A DNA stretch of 64,000 nt, taken from NCBI GenBank assembly GCA_021397835.1, contig JAJFZO010000575.1, positions 3,105,001 to 3,169,000 of the forward strand, given 5' to 3'. Position 1 is the stretch's first letter, and each line of letters starts with the position of its first letter. Below the pieces are notes generated by a model. The model had not been told where the DNA came from, searched no databases, and saw nothing but the letters and a program-made list of their open reading frames with translations. Positions 12,767-23,865 of this stretch are shown here, in pieces. This DNA is from Moringa oleifera (lineage: Eukaryota > Streptophyta > Magnoliopsida > Brassicales > Moringaceae). Both the position numbers and the translations under genes were made by a program.

Positions 12767-13837
12767 TTTTGCTTGCTCTTTCCGTCAACAGAAAGCAAGA
12801 ATAGAAACTATCCCTCCCTGTAATACTGTACTGCTCTCTTGTCACTCTATCAACTCCAAGATAAGGTAAGTTTTCCACTGAAACTCCAAATGGTGAAGAA
12901 ATTTGATGCAATCATCTAAATCCAGGCGAGAATTTCATCTCCTTGACCATTAAAGATTCTCACAGATAAATTCTCACAGGCAGGTCAGATTAGAACCTGT
13001 AAACAAAGACAACATGAGCAAAATGTTTCCTAAACCTAACTAAAAGCAAATAACGACGTAAACAACCATATATTACAATAAACAGTCATCATTACAATAA
13101 ACAATCGCAATTTGACAGGACAAACAAGGTGAGAAATCGCAATAAAAGGGAATACGCAAATGAAGTTGACAAATAGGCAAAACTTAGATTCTTAATGACA
13201 CCAACAATGAAAGCAAAACACATTAGCACCACTAAAATAACACTTCAAAAGTGAAATCAATAACCTAAATCTGGAGCTGAATGCCCGTAAAAAAGCAAAG
13301 GACAGAGGGCCAATAATCTTAGAGACACCGGTGGGAACGCGAAGTCGGATCTGATCTGTGAAGCAGGACAAGTCAAAATCAAGCGTAGGTGAAGGACTTT
13401 TACCTCAATGTGTATAGAGGTAACTGTCAATCGGAATGGTTAAGCCATTCAACGTCTGATATTAATGGATCAGAGAAACAGGTAAAGTAAGTTGTTGGAG
13501 ACTCTGCAACAATAAATAAATGGCGAAGAAATCGATGAATCAGTTCAGTTTCCCTGGTGAATGGAAGAAGAAGATGTACAAGAAGGGCGAAGAGAATTTA
13601 ATGGAAGGATTGCCGTACCGAGTGGGAGCTACAGTAGACAGGACAAGGAGAGCTCCACAACGAGAAAATCAACACGAAAATGGGCCGTGTCAGTGATACA
13701 TAACTGCTCTTGCTAATGGAATGCTTGCGATCCATGGGAACAAGGTTTGTGATCCATGGAGCTTTGTCACGGAAAGGAGCAGCCAATCCTTTCGGGGATT
13801 TTATCTTTACCAATATTACTTTCCATAATTTCATCAC
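12767..13837 (-). other. 5' leader of the translocator gene with a probable leader intron
   Basis: No family-like coding sequence is visible. A good acceptor (TTTACAG, intron edge at 12997) and a donor (G|GTAAAAG, intron edge at 13403) would give a leader intron of about 400 nt. The leader would then run from about 13808 to 13404 and from 12996 to the ATG. The open frame at 13837-13598 on this strand shows no domain and lies directly at the inferred transcription start, so I treat it as chance. This is inference from splice-site consensus; cDNA would decide. Confidence 0.4.
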
Positions 13838-13845
13838 TATTTATA
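13838..13845 (-). promoter_or_regulatory. Probable TATA box of the translocator gene
   Basis: On the minus strand this reads CTATAAATAG within a GC-moderate stretch. Transcription would start about 30 bases downstream, near 13808, giving a leader consistent with the leader intron proposed above. Confidence 0.45.
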
Positions 13846-16800
13846 GCCCTCTGGATTTGCACTGCTCCATATTTTCCTTACATTAATCCAATTCACAAAT
13901 AATTTTAAATTTATTATTAATTAAAAAAAATATTTAGAACCAAAATTGGTATTTGAAAAATAAAATTATTTTAATTGTAAATAAAAAAATACATTACCAT
14001 CAAATATCATTTAAATACATATATATATAAGAACTTCAATAAAAATATAATTATGTTAATTTAATCTTATATTCATTAAATATTTAATAAGACAATTAAT
14101 ATCCTTTTTGACTCATCAATGAAAGGGAGGCCTATGAAAGTGAAATCAGTATCAACTCTGGCAAAGAAAGTTTCTTCACGTCCCATGGCTCTATCACTTT
14201 ATTTCTTCATTTAATTAATACACAAATTGTTAAAATCAGGGGTAAATGTTCTCTATCTGTGTATGTAAAATGAAGAAATCGTATGAACTCGTGATTTCAA
14301 ACTGTCCAATGGATTAAGACAAAGTTACGGACATCAAATCTATGAAACAAGCAAAGAATCAGCGATTTGTTTCTTGGGCCCCTCACCAACAGATAAATAT
14401 AGTACGGCCCAGGGATCCACCCTGCAAAATCCACGATTTTACATGCATAAAAAAGAAAAAAGAAAATCTCAGATCAAATGGGATACTTTGATGTGTGAGA
14501 TTTGGTTAAACCATAGGCCATTAGCCAAATCTAACAAAGCATTACAGGATTTTCCCGAGAAAATCACAGTGAAATCTCAAATGGGTACGTGAAAAAGAAA
14601 CCAAAGAAGACCAATTGTTTGGTAAAATGGATACAGAGGACATGATCACTTTAGCAAATATTGTGGGTTATCTCTGAACTATTGAACTTACTCAATTATT
14701 GGAATCATTTATGCATCTTGCCATACATTTTCTATATGCATTATTTGTCACAAGAATCGTATATGTCACAAGGGTATGTGACATGCTTGCCGCGGCAAAT
14801 TAGGTGATCAGAACCATTGTTAGGCCTTGCGGAATTACAAGGTCTGCAACCAGAGTAAACGACGGAAGAAATTAATGGGAAAATTAATTCTCTATTGTCG
14901 GGCAAAGTATAGCAAACTTGAATAATAGGTTGACCCAATTGCCTGATCAAATTTAGATAGAGGAAACCCAAAGAGGTTGGATTGTGACCCCACTAAACAG
15001 GATTAGGTGCCCTTGACAAGGTCTGTATCCCTTATATTAAGAACCCCTTAGTGAATTATTTTCTTAATCAATGCCCTAGAAAAGCGACCCGAAGGGTATA
15101 AATTAACACGTATAACACTTTAATTAAGGTCTTAATTCACATTAATTAGACCAATAAGGCAACTTTTGACGGCCTAACCACCGCATACACAAAACATGCC
15201 CAATGAATTACTAGTGCAGGTGGTTAGGAGCAGCCGAGCATTGTACACAGACATTAATCATATAAATGTTCCATACAGGCATTGGAACATTCTTGACGGC
15301 TAACCACTGAAAAATCGGGTGATAGGATTAGAATTAACTAACCACCAAGCTGCGGATTTGGACCAATGGCTGCTTTCGTGGGCCAAATATTAAAAACTAT
15401 TGGAGGATTCTTGCTCGATTTATTTGGTTTATTGTTGGTTAGCTTCGTATTTTAATTTGGCATGCCATGATTTATTATTCCAATGGATAATTTATTTTTA
15501 TGTGATTGTGAATTTTAGTAATGTTTTAATTTACATAATTTTGAGTTTTGGGTCCCAATTCTGCAATCAATATACCTTATACACACAAATGGACCGACTG
15601 CTAAAACTGCTAGACAACTGTATGGCAGCAGAGTGATTAAGCTATGATAAACAACTTGTTTAACTTACCTTATCGATAAGTTCAAATTAATGGAATTGCG
15701 ATTATAGTTAGAAACCATGGTGCCATGATTAATTTTTTAAAATTCTGGTTTGTGAGCTCATCTGTATGTGGAAACATGATCCCATCATGATACGATGTTT
15801 TTGTTTTTTTGTTTTTTTAATATTTTATTTAATAATAAATAAATAAATGTTAAAATAAATACTATTTAAAATTTATAATTAATTTTAATGTATAATTTTT
15901 CGTTTGTGTAAAAAAATAATATTTAAATTATTATCATAAAATAATTTTAATTTTTTTAATATTAAAAATATTTTAAAAATATATATTATTAAAATTTTAA
16001 ATATATTTTTGTTATTGAAATACCTCAAATAAAATTTCACTTTACTTCAAGTTCATCATTTAAATTTGAGTAATTTTTTATGCAAGACCTATTTTTTATA
16101 ATTTTTTAAAATTTTAATAGTGTAAATTTAAAAAAATATATATATTTTCAATATATTTCAAACTAATAATTATTGTATAAAATATTTAATTTAAATATTT
16201 TTAAATTTTAAATTTTTTATAAAAATTAATTTATATCAAATTGATAAATTATAATTTGATTTATTATTTTTTAAATAAAAATTTTGATCAATAACGTAAA
16301 ATAAACACCAATTCTTTTAAAAAAAATCACTTTTAAATTTTTTGTGTTTATACAAATGGTGATTTCAATGATGAGGAAAACGGAGCTTCAATTTAGGCAT
16401 TGCTTGCCCGCCCCAAGGGAAAGGTTGGAAATTATGTAAACCTGCCAGTTTCCCTTTGAATGTGAACGTTCTTGATTAAGTAGAAATGAAGACCATTCAA
16501 GCCTTCTCTTTTGGCATTAATACGGTGAGAGCAATTCACGGGCATCTGCTCATACTAATAAAGCCGTTAACTTAATCAGGCGTGCATTTTGTATCACAAG
16601 TCAATGTGCGGTTGAAAATTTCAGGCCTTACTTTAAAATTACTAAAAAATTGGAACCAAAAATATAATTATTTAAGAAAACAGAATAAATAAATAAATAA
16701 AGATGGTCTAATGCTTTTGAATCAGAAATAAAAGCATTTAATTTTTTTTGCGTTAGAAGCTATATGTATATGTATATTCACAAACAAGCTAGCAAAGCAA

Positions 16801-19740
16801 ACAGACATATGTTATTTTATATGCCTTTTTCAAGTTACGAAAAATATTTTTTAAATAATAAAATTATTAATAATAAAAATTTGAAGCAATAATGGTTGGG
16901 ATTAATTAGATCAAAATATTTTGTATAAAAAATTTTAATTAAAATTAATAAAAAAATTGTATCAATTTAAAACTTATATTTTGATTTTTTTTCATATTTA
17001 ACTTTCATCTAATCAATTTTAACACTTATGTTTCAAAATATATAGAATAATAATTATATTTTTATTATCATTAGTTAATATTTTTAATTAAACAAAAATA
17101 TAAGAATAAAAAAGATATGTAAAATTATTAATATGTTATTTTTATTTAATTAATAAAAAATATCATTTTTTATTTTATTCCAAGCATCTGCATGAGATCA
17201 AAAAACTATAACCATCATTTTAGTTGTAAAAAACTGTGAGCTTTAATATTAACAGAATCCATTGAAATTTTTGAGAAAGTTAAAATATATAAACATTTAA
17301 TTAACCCATATTTTTATATTTTTTAATTTAAATTTTTTTATTAAATATATAATTTATTTATAGAATTAATCCTAATATTTAATAACATAAGAATGTGAAG
17401 AAAAGATCCAACACCATGATTAATTAGATGAAATGTACAATATGAGATCATGAATTCTTCTTTTTCTTGGATTTGATGTCATTTCACCAAATTAAATGAG
17501 CAATCTCTGCTTTAAATTCGCTTTAATTTTAGCTTTAAAGCAGCCCTGAGACAGCTAATTCCCTCTAAACCCTATATTTACTTTTTCTTCTCTGCCCTTT
17601 TCCTTGGGCCCCACACAGGATTTAAAATCACAGTCAGTTAAAAATTTGGCATGTTAATGAAAAACAGAAAGATTTTTAAAATTTATTATATTAATACAAA
17701 TTAAAAAGTAAAATATATAACATTTTAATTATTATTTTCATTAAATTATTTTATTTTAATGTTTATTTAAAATTTAATATAATTTAAATAAATAAATATT
17801 ATCGATCGTTTAAAAAAAATTAGTCTATTGATTGGGATTCATGTTCAACTTTTTGACATAAAATTTTAAAAGGTATATATTTTTTAATTTATAATAATAA
17901 TATAAAAATAAAAATTTCTAAATTGAATTTTCTAAATTAATTTATTTAATTATTATGCATCTTTATTTAAAATTTTTTAGCATAATTCAAAAATTTTTAA
18001 AAAATCTTAATTTATTTTTAAAACAAGTGTATCATGAGAAAGAAGCTTTTACTGGAAGCTCCTGTCTTGCTAAATAATAATAATAATATCATTATTATTA
18101 CAGTGTAATTATTGTTAATAATAATAACAAAAACACCGACGATATCTGCAACCGAATTGATAATAATGCAAAGTGTTTTTGAAACTGGAAGCAATCTGAC
18201 ACGTAGGGGCTCCATTGTCAGGCTTGGATGTAGGTGAGCTTGCACTGGACCCATCTCTGCTGCTAAATATTGAAAAAGTACTGCGAGCTAAGCCAGCGTT
18301 TTCGAGTTCTCTGTAATTTCATTTTGTTTTCACAGGCATGGAGACTTTTTTACGGGATCATGGCTCAGTTTGCTATACAAGCAAACTAAAAGCAAAAAAG
18401 GAAAGAAAAAGATAAACCAATTCAACAAATAAAATCTCTCTCTCCCTCTCTCTTGTTTGCTTTTGCTCATCTCTATTGGATGCAAGTAACTGAAGGCCTT
18501 ACAGGGCCAATGATTGTTGTACAGATAAAAGCAGAGAAGCTGTTCGTTAAAAAGCCCGAGAGAGCAAAACGCTTTTGACAGGTGAATGTGTTGAGTTAGT
18601 TGCTTCTACTTTCGTTCATCAACATATATGTGCCAATGTGTGTATGAGATTTCTCTATACCACCAATTATTCCCGTTCTCTTTGTAGATCAGAAACTTCA
18701 TTATTACACCCATCATACTGTGCTATTGGGCCACAGCTAGAATTTGCATGTAACTCCAAAATTGATCTCTGTTTCTGCAAAACTTTGTTGTAACTTGAAG
18801 GTTGTTGTCTGGTGGGTCTCTCTGGTTGATTCTTCAGTTTTCCTTCGTGTGAATAGTGAACACACCCCATAACATCTTACCCACTAAATATTACTAACTT
18901 GCCAGTTAATAATGGTAATTTGACACTTCCCCAGTGAGAATATGTAAATCTTATCTTAATGCAGTTCCCTTTTAACATTAAAAAAAAACAAAATTAAAGT
19001 CTTTGAGATAATTAATTAATTTATTTATTAACAAGTAATTCACAAAATCCAAGGATGAGATTGTTGAATACGGTTTTGATTATGAGGGTATCATAGTGTT
19101 TGATGGGGTCAAATTGCTGTCCAGTCTGTTCATTTTGAGTGTCTGACTTTCTTAGCCTTAGCAATAATTCACGCTTAACATGTCTTCCAATCACGCTGAT
19201 TACTTTGTCCCCTCTTGTAATCATAATTCTCCATATTATTTTTGGTCTTTCCTTATTTAATTTAGCATTTGACCGATAAAAGAAAACAAGAGATTTATTT
19301 ATAATTACGGCTCACCGAATGATGTAAAGTAGAAATAAAAAAAGACCCAGAGCAAACAGGTTCTAATTTTTTAATATTATGCTTTATTGAGTTTCTGATT
19401 ATTTTGTACTTTATGAGACCCATTTAGATATGAAAGCAAGAAATTAAATTAGAAATAAAAAATTGGAGAAAGAGCAGAGGAAGGCTCCAATTTTCCTGAA
19501 ATGTTTCCTTTTCACCTTATGCGCATATGTAGTGTAAGGCATGTCTTCCCTCACCACCTACCACTGACAACTCCATGTCATCCTACCCACAGCCTCAATT
19601 GTGAAAAACTCGAGAATGGAAACTCTAAAAGGATCCCTTAAATATGGAGATCTTGACAATGCAGGTGATCTGGTTGGGGTTTTCTGTAAAGTGAAGTCTT
19701 TCAGTTCCTTTTATAAGCACAGTTAGGGCTTGACCTTGTT
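13846..19740. other. AT-rich intergenic region, no gene recognised
   Basis: There are very AT-rich blocks at about 13860-14100, 15780-16360, 16800-17400 and 17640-18010. They are separated by less AT-rich islands at about 14110-15700, 16360-16620, 17400-17640 and 18180-18870. None of the short ORFs (for example 14374-14592, 15400-15636 and 18575-18793) shows a domain or codon structure. A pyrimidine-rich tract (CTCTCTCTCCCTCTCTCTC) lies at about 18436-18454. The last kilobase is presumably promoter for the receptor-like kinase gene. I recognise no transposon ends. Confidence 0.5.
18071..18130. repeat. TAA/TTA imperfect palindrome
   Basis: A run of TAA units (to about 18088) is followed at once by ATTATTATTA and then by further TAATAATAATAA (about 18116-18128). 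The sequence can fold on itself into an A/T hairpin. It looks like a low-complexity microsatellite, and no function is implied. Confidence 0.6.
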
Positions 19741-20502
19741 AATTTCCTGAAAGGAAGAGTGTGAAGGAGGTTCAGACTCAGGTCTGTGATTGATTTTGAT
19801 ACTTTCCTGGTTCTTTGGAATTTTTTTTTATGGCTCTTAATTGGTTATGGTGAGAGTTTTGATCTTTATGCTTGTTTGATTAATCCCTATTGGATGAATT
19901 ATGAAAATGTATTGTTTGGTTGTGGTGGTATTAGAAATGTAAGACTGTCTCCATTTTTGCTTCGATTATGAAATTCATATAACGTCTAGAAAGTCACTAG
20001 TCGGTGTACTTGATTAATATTGAATTTCTGAGCTTTCCTCTGGTTTAAACAACTTTTTCTGATTCTTGCTTCTTCCTTGAAAAATCCTAATTTCAATTTT
20101 CAGTTTCTGCTTTTTCGTGTAAAGAAAATGTGAAATTTTAAGTCTGATTTTATAGTTTCTGCTCTGTTCTTCTCTTTGTTTCTCTCTCCCTTATTTTTCG
20201 GCACCTAAATATCTTGTTTTATTTTCTATTTCTGATGAGGAAACCTTGTTGTGGTCCTCGTGAGACTGAAGAAGAAATACATGGGCTCATTTCTGGACCT
20301 GGGTTTCTTTAGGAACTTGTACAGCATTCAATTGTGGATATGTTGTTCTTTGGGTGAACACTTCTATTAAATAATCAAATCAGTTGTCTCAGGAATAAAG
20401 TGCTCATTGCTCGAAAATTTCAGATGGTTGCATACATAGGATTTTGGCTTCCGACTAACTTCTACTTCTCTTTATTTTGCAGGTGTCTTGGTGTCTGTGA
20501 AA
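19741..20502 (+). other. 5' leader of the receptor-like kinase gene with a probable leader intron
   Basis: There is a donor after GACTCAG (intron from 19782) and an acceptor after a T-rich tract ending TTTTGCAG (intron to 20482). These would make a leader intron of about 700 nt, leaving only 20 leader bases before the ATG. The intron body is T-rich, as expected for plants. Such leader introns are common in this kinase group. No coding sequence is seen. Confidence 0.45.
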
Positions 20503-23057
20503 ATGGCATCTGATCTTAAAAAAACTCTGTCCAAGAGTTATATTGGTTTGCAGCTGTGGGTGATAATTGTGATTTGTCTGGTGGCAGTTTTTGTAGTCAT
20601 CCTTGGCATATCGATATGGCTTACTTTCCGCAAGAAATCGAGAAAGGCTAATAAAATGCTTCCCTTGAGCCAGATTCCCAGTGTTCCTGAGGAAATTAAA
20701 GAGATAAGTGTTGATCAAGTTTCATCTAACAATGGTGGCTTTCCCACTCTTAATGATAAATTTAATGAAAAAGAATCTGAGAAGGTTTTCATCAACTTAG
20801 AAAATGCGGATGATAGCAGCCAGTCAGGTTCCTTTAATCACATAGAGAAAGATGTAGGTTCTCAACCAGGCAAAGAGAGGGGCAGCGAGGTCACTGGTTC
20901 CAGGCCTTCATTGCATCCTCTGACTGCTCCTTCACCTCTGTCTGGTCTGCCAGAATTTTCACACCTAGGCTGGGGTCATTGGTTCACTCTGAGAGATCTT
21001 CAACTTGCAACTAATCGGTTTTCGAAGGAAAATATTATTGGTGATGGTGGATATGGAGTTGTTTATAGGGGCAATTTAATTAATGGGACTTCTGTTGCTG
21101 TCAAGAAATTACTCAATAATCCGTAAGTTGCTAAGAAGTTTCTTTCTTTTTCTGTACAGCATCCTAAGCTCTAATCCCCTTAGATTATCTGTTGAATTTA
21201 AGTTTTTATGTGATAGATTTTTTCCTTGTAGAGGACAGGCCGACAAAGATTTCAGAGTGGAAGTTGAGGCTATTGGGCATGTTCGGCATAAAAACTTAGT
21301 CCGACTTCTGGGGTACTGCATTGAAGGAACCCATAGGTATGTCAACAGTGCTTATTTTGTTATTTATGATTCAAAAAACATAATTATCCATTTGGCTTAC
21401 TTATATGTTTGGCATTCACTCCTTTTTTCATCCTATACAAAATTCAGGTTGTTAGTATATGAGTATGTCAACAATGGCAATCTGGAGCAATGGCTCCGTG
21501 GTGACATGCAGCACCATGGATATCTTACTTGGGAGGCTCGCATGAAAATTCTTCTTGGCACTGCAAAGGCGTAAGTTTCTTCATGCCTTTCTCTCAGTTG
21601 TTTAGCCTTGTCTTGGCTTGCATTTCATTTTAACTTGTGATGGTGCAGGCTGGCTTATCTACATGAGGCCATTGAGCCCAAAGTGGTGCATAGAGACATA
21701 AAATCAAGCAACATACTGATTGATGACAACTTTGATGCTAAGATATCTGATTTTGGTCTTGCCAAATTGCTGGGAGCTGGAAAAAGTTACATAGCAACTA
21801 GAGTGATGGGTACCTTTGGGTGAGTTTTCTCAGTTCGTACAGTTAGTTTCCAACAGTATACACAGTATGTTTCTGATTATTGTACTGTTGAAAAACCTGA
21901 AAGCCTGAAATGTCATGGCTGGGAAGTAATACTTCTGCTTCTTGGATGATTTTTTCAGCTACGTGGCACCTGAGTATGCCAATTCTGGTCTTCTGAATGA
22001 GAGGAGTGATGTTTATAGCTTTGGGGTTGTGCTCTTAGAAGCAGTTACTGGCAGATATCCAGTGGATTATGGCCGTCCTCAGTCTGAGGTAAGTGATGAA
22101 CACAGTTTCAAGAGTGTCAATATGCTACGGAATGTATATGTTTTGCCGATTGATTGGTTTCAAATTCTGACCACATGTAAGATATCATTGAGCCATGTGG
22201 TGTCAATGCATATATAGACATTCAATTCATATCAAGATTTCTCCTAGTAGCTCCTTCGCAGTTTACTTCATCAACGTTTCTTAATCTTTGATCTGTGTCA
22301 AATTCCCAGTTGACACACTTAACAGTGCTGCATATGCCAGCTGTTTTGATGTAATCGAATCGGATGGTCATTTTGCAGGTGAATATGGTTGAGTGGCTGA
22401 AGATGATGGTTCAACTCAGACGCTCTGAAGAGGTGGTTGACCCAAACATCACGAGTAGACCATCAACAAGTGCCCTAAAACGGGCTCTTTTGACTGCTTT
22501 GAGATGCATTGATCCAGATGCTGATAAAAGACCCAAAATGAGTCAAGTGGTTCGCATGTTAGAATCAGAGGAATATCGTCTTCCTCGAGAGGTATGATTC
22601 GAAACTTTTCTTTTAGAGTTAAAGAATGCGCGATGTGGTTCGGCATTGTTATTAAAAGGAAATTTGTAATTGGGAGAAATATGTGCATAACATCACATTT
22701 TTAACAAAGGTGGATTCCATTTAAATGATTCTTCAGCTTGTTAATAAGGCAACTATATGTAGAGCAAACACATGATCAATTACCATTTTTTAACGAAAGT
22801 AGAGTTCATTTTAATCCTTGACGCAAGCACTGAGTTTGGAATTGACTTCTTGCACTGAAATGATTGTGTGAAGTATGTAGTCAGTGGAGGTGTTCATGAT
22901 TTGATGCTCTGTGCCTGGATTGGATTTTCAGGATAGAAGACAGCGAAGGGGTCAAGCAGCATCTGGAGAGGCAGATCCTCATAGGGAGAACTCCGACACT
23001 GATAGAAGTGACAATCCAGACTCAAGGTCGGATACCAACAGGAGCCATCGTGCCTGA
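20503..23057 (+). CDS. Receptor-like serine/threonine protein kinase with very short ectodomain (At3g59110/At5g18500 type)
   Basis: A plasma-membrane protein kinase of the plant RLK/Pelle family. Exons 20503-21122, 21232-21336, 21448-21570, 21649-21819, 21959-22088, 22379-22591 and 22932-23057 sum to 1488 nt, giving 495 residues. The start is [11 protein letters not shown] longer frame upstream would need a TTG start and lies next to the acceptor, so I reject it. Only about 20 residues precede one membrane helix (about 18-43), which is followed by a basic stop-transfer stretch RKKSRKANK. After a serine-rich juxtamembrane linker the kinase domain has the glycine loop [11 protein letters not shown] (from about residue 180), the VAVKK lysine (about 200), HRDIKSSN (about 296), an intact DFG (about 317) and APE (about 343). 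The tail keeps [15 protein letters not shown], typical of this subgroup. All catalytic residues are present, so it should be active. Its ligand and substrate are unknown. It converges on the PTI1-like gene, with the two stop codons about 810 bp apart. Confidence 0.93.
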
Positions 23058-23865
23058 CACAAAGCAAATCATTTATAGCGGTTGAAGAGTGCAGCACAAC
23101 AGTAAATTTACTAGATTCTTTCCAGCTTCCCAAGTTGAATGGGGCCTGTTAATGAAGGTGAAAGGCAGGGAGCAGAAGTAGGCAATTGAGGGATTCCAAT
23201 TTTGCCATTTAAATCTTTTAACATCTACTAGATGTTGCAGAGAAGATTCGTTTGTATCTGAAAGCGGCCCTGTTATGAGATACTGTCGCCACTAGTGGTT
23301 TGTACAGGTTTATATGAATTATGTTTTCTTTGGGTTTTTTTTTTGGTTGTAGGTCCTTGTAGTGGAAGGTGATTGGAATTGTTATTCTCTTTTTCTGGTA
23401 ATAGAAAGACAAAAGGATCAACAGGCCACTTAATTTCAGAGTGGGCACAGAAAATTGCATTGATTTTTTGTCGAGGGCTCTTTCTTCAGGGCAAAGAATT
23501 CTCACACAGATAACGCCAATTGTCAATTTCAGAAAGGTAATGTTATGTTATATTGCTCTGACTCCTATAATTGCTGCTGGAAACAAGCGAAATAACTTCT
23601 GAAGTGAAAATGTCAGATAGAAATAATACTGCAAGAAATAAATTCTGAAAATTTCTATCTGAGTAAGCGGAACCCAGAAAAGGAACTATAGTTTTCACTT
23701 GGAACAATTGAAAGGCAGCTGCATTCTGAGAAGTACAGTGTAAAGCCCAAATGACTGTTTCAGTGAGGTTCAAATAATGGTACATGATTTACAGTTTCAC
23801 AGCACAAATTTACAAAACAATCAGAAAAATAGGCTGCAGAAAAGATTGATAGGTTCCTGAAGCAT
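23058..23865. other. Convergent 3' region between the two kinase genes
   Basis: Non-coding sequence that should carry both 3' UTRs, the receptor-like kinase from the left and the PTI1-like kinase from the right. Short ORFs here are minus-strand shadows without domains. Nothing else is recognised. Confidence 0.5.

Noticed and set aside
13598..13837. 79-codon minus-strand ORF next to the translocator TATA box
   Set aside because: There is no homology I recognise, and it begins upstream of the inferred transcription start, so it would not be fully transcribed.
14374..18254. Scattered 60-80 codon ORFs in the AT-rich gap
   Set aside because: Short, without domains, in low-complexity DNA; expected by chance.
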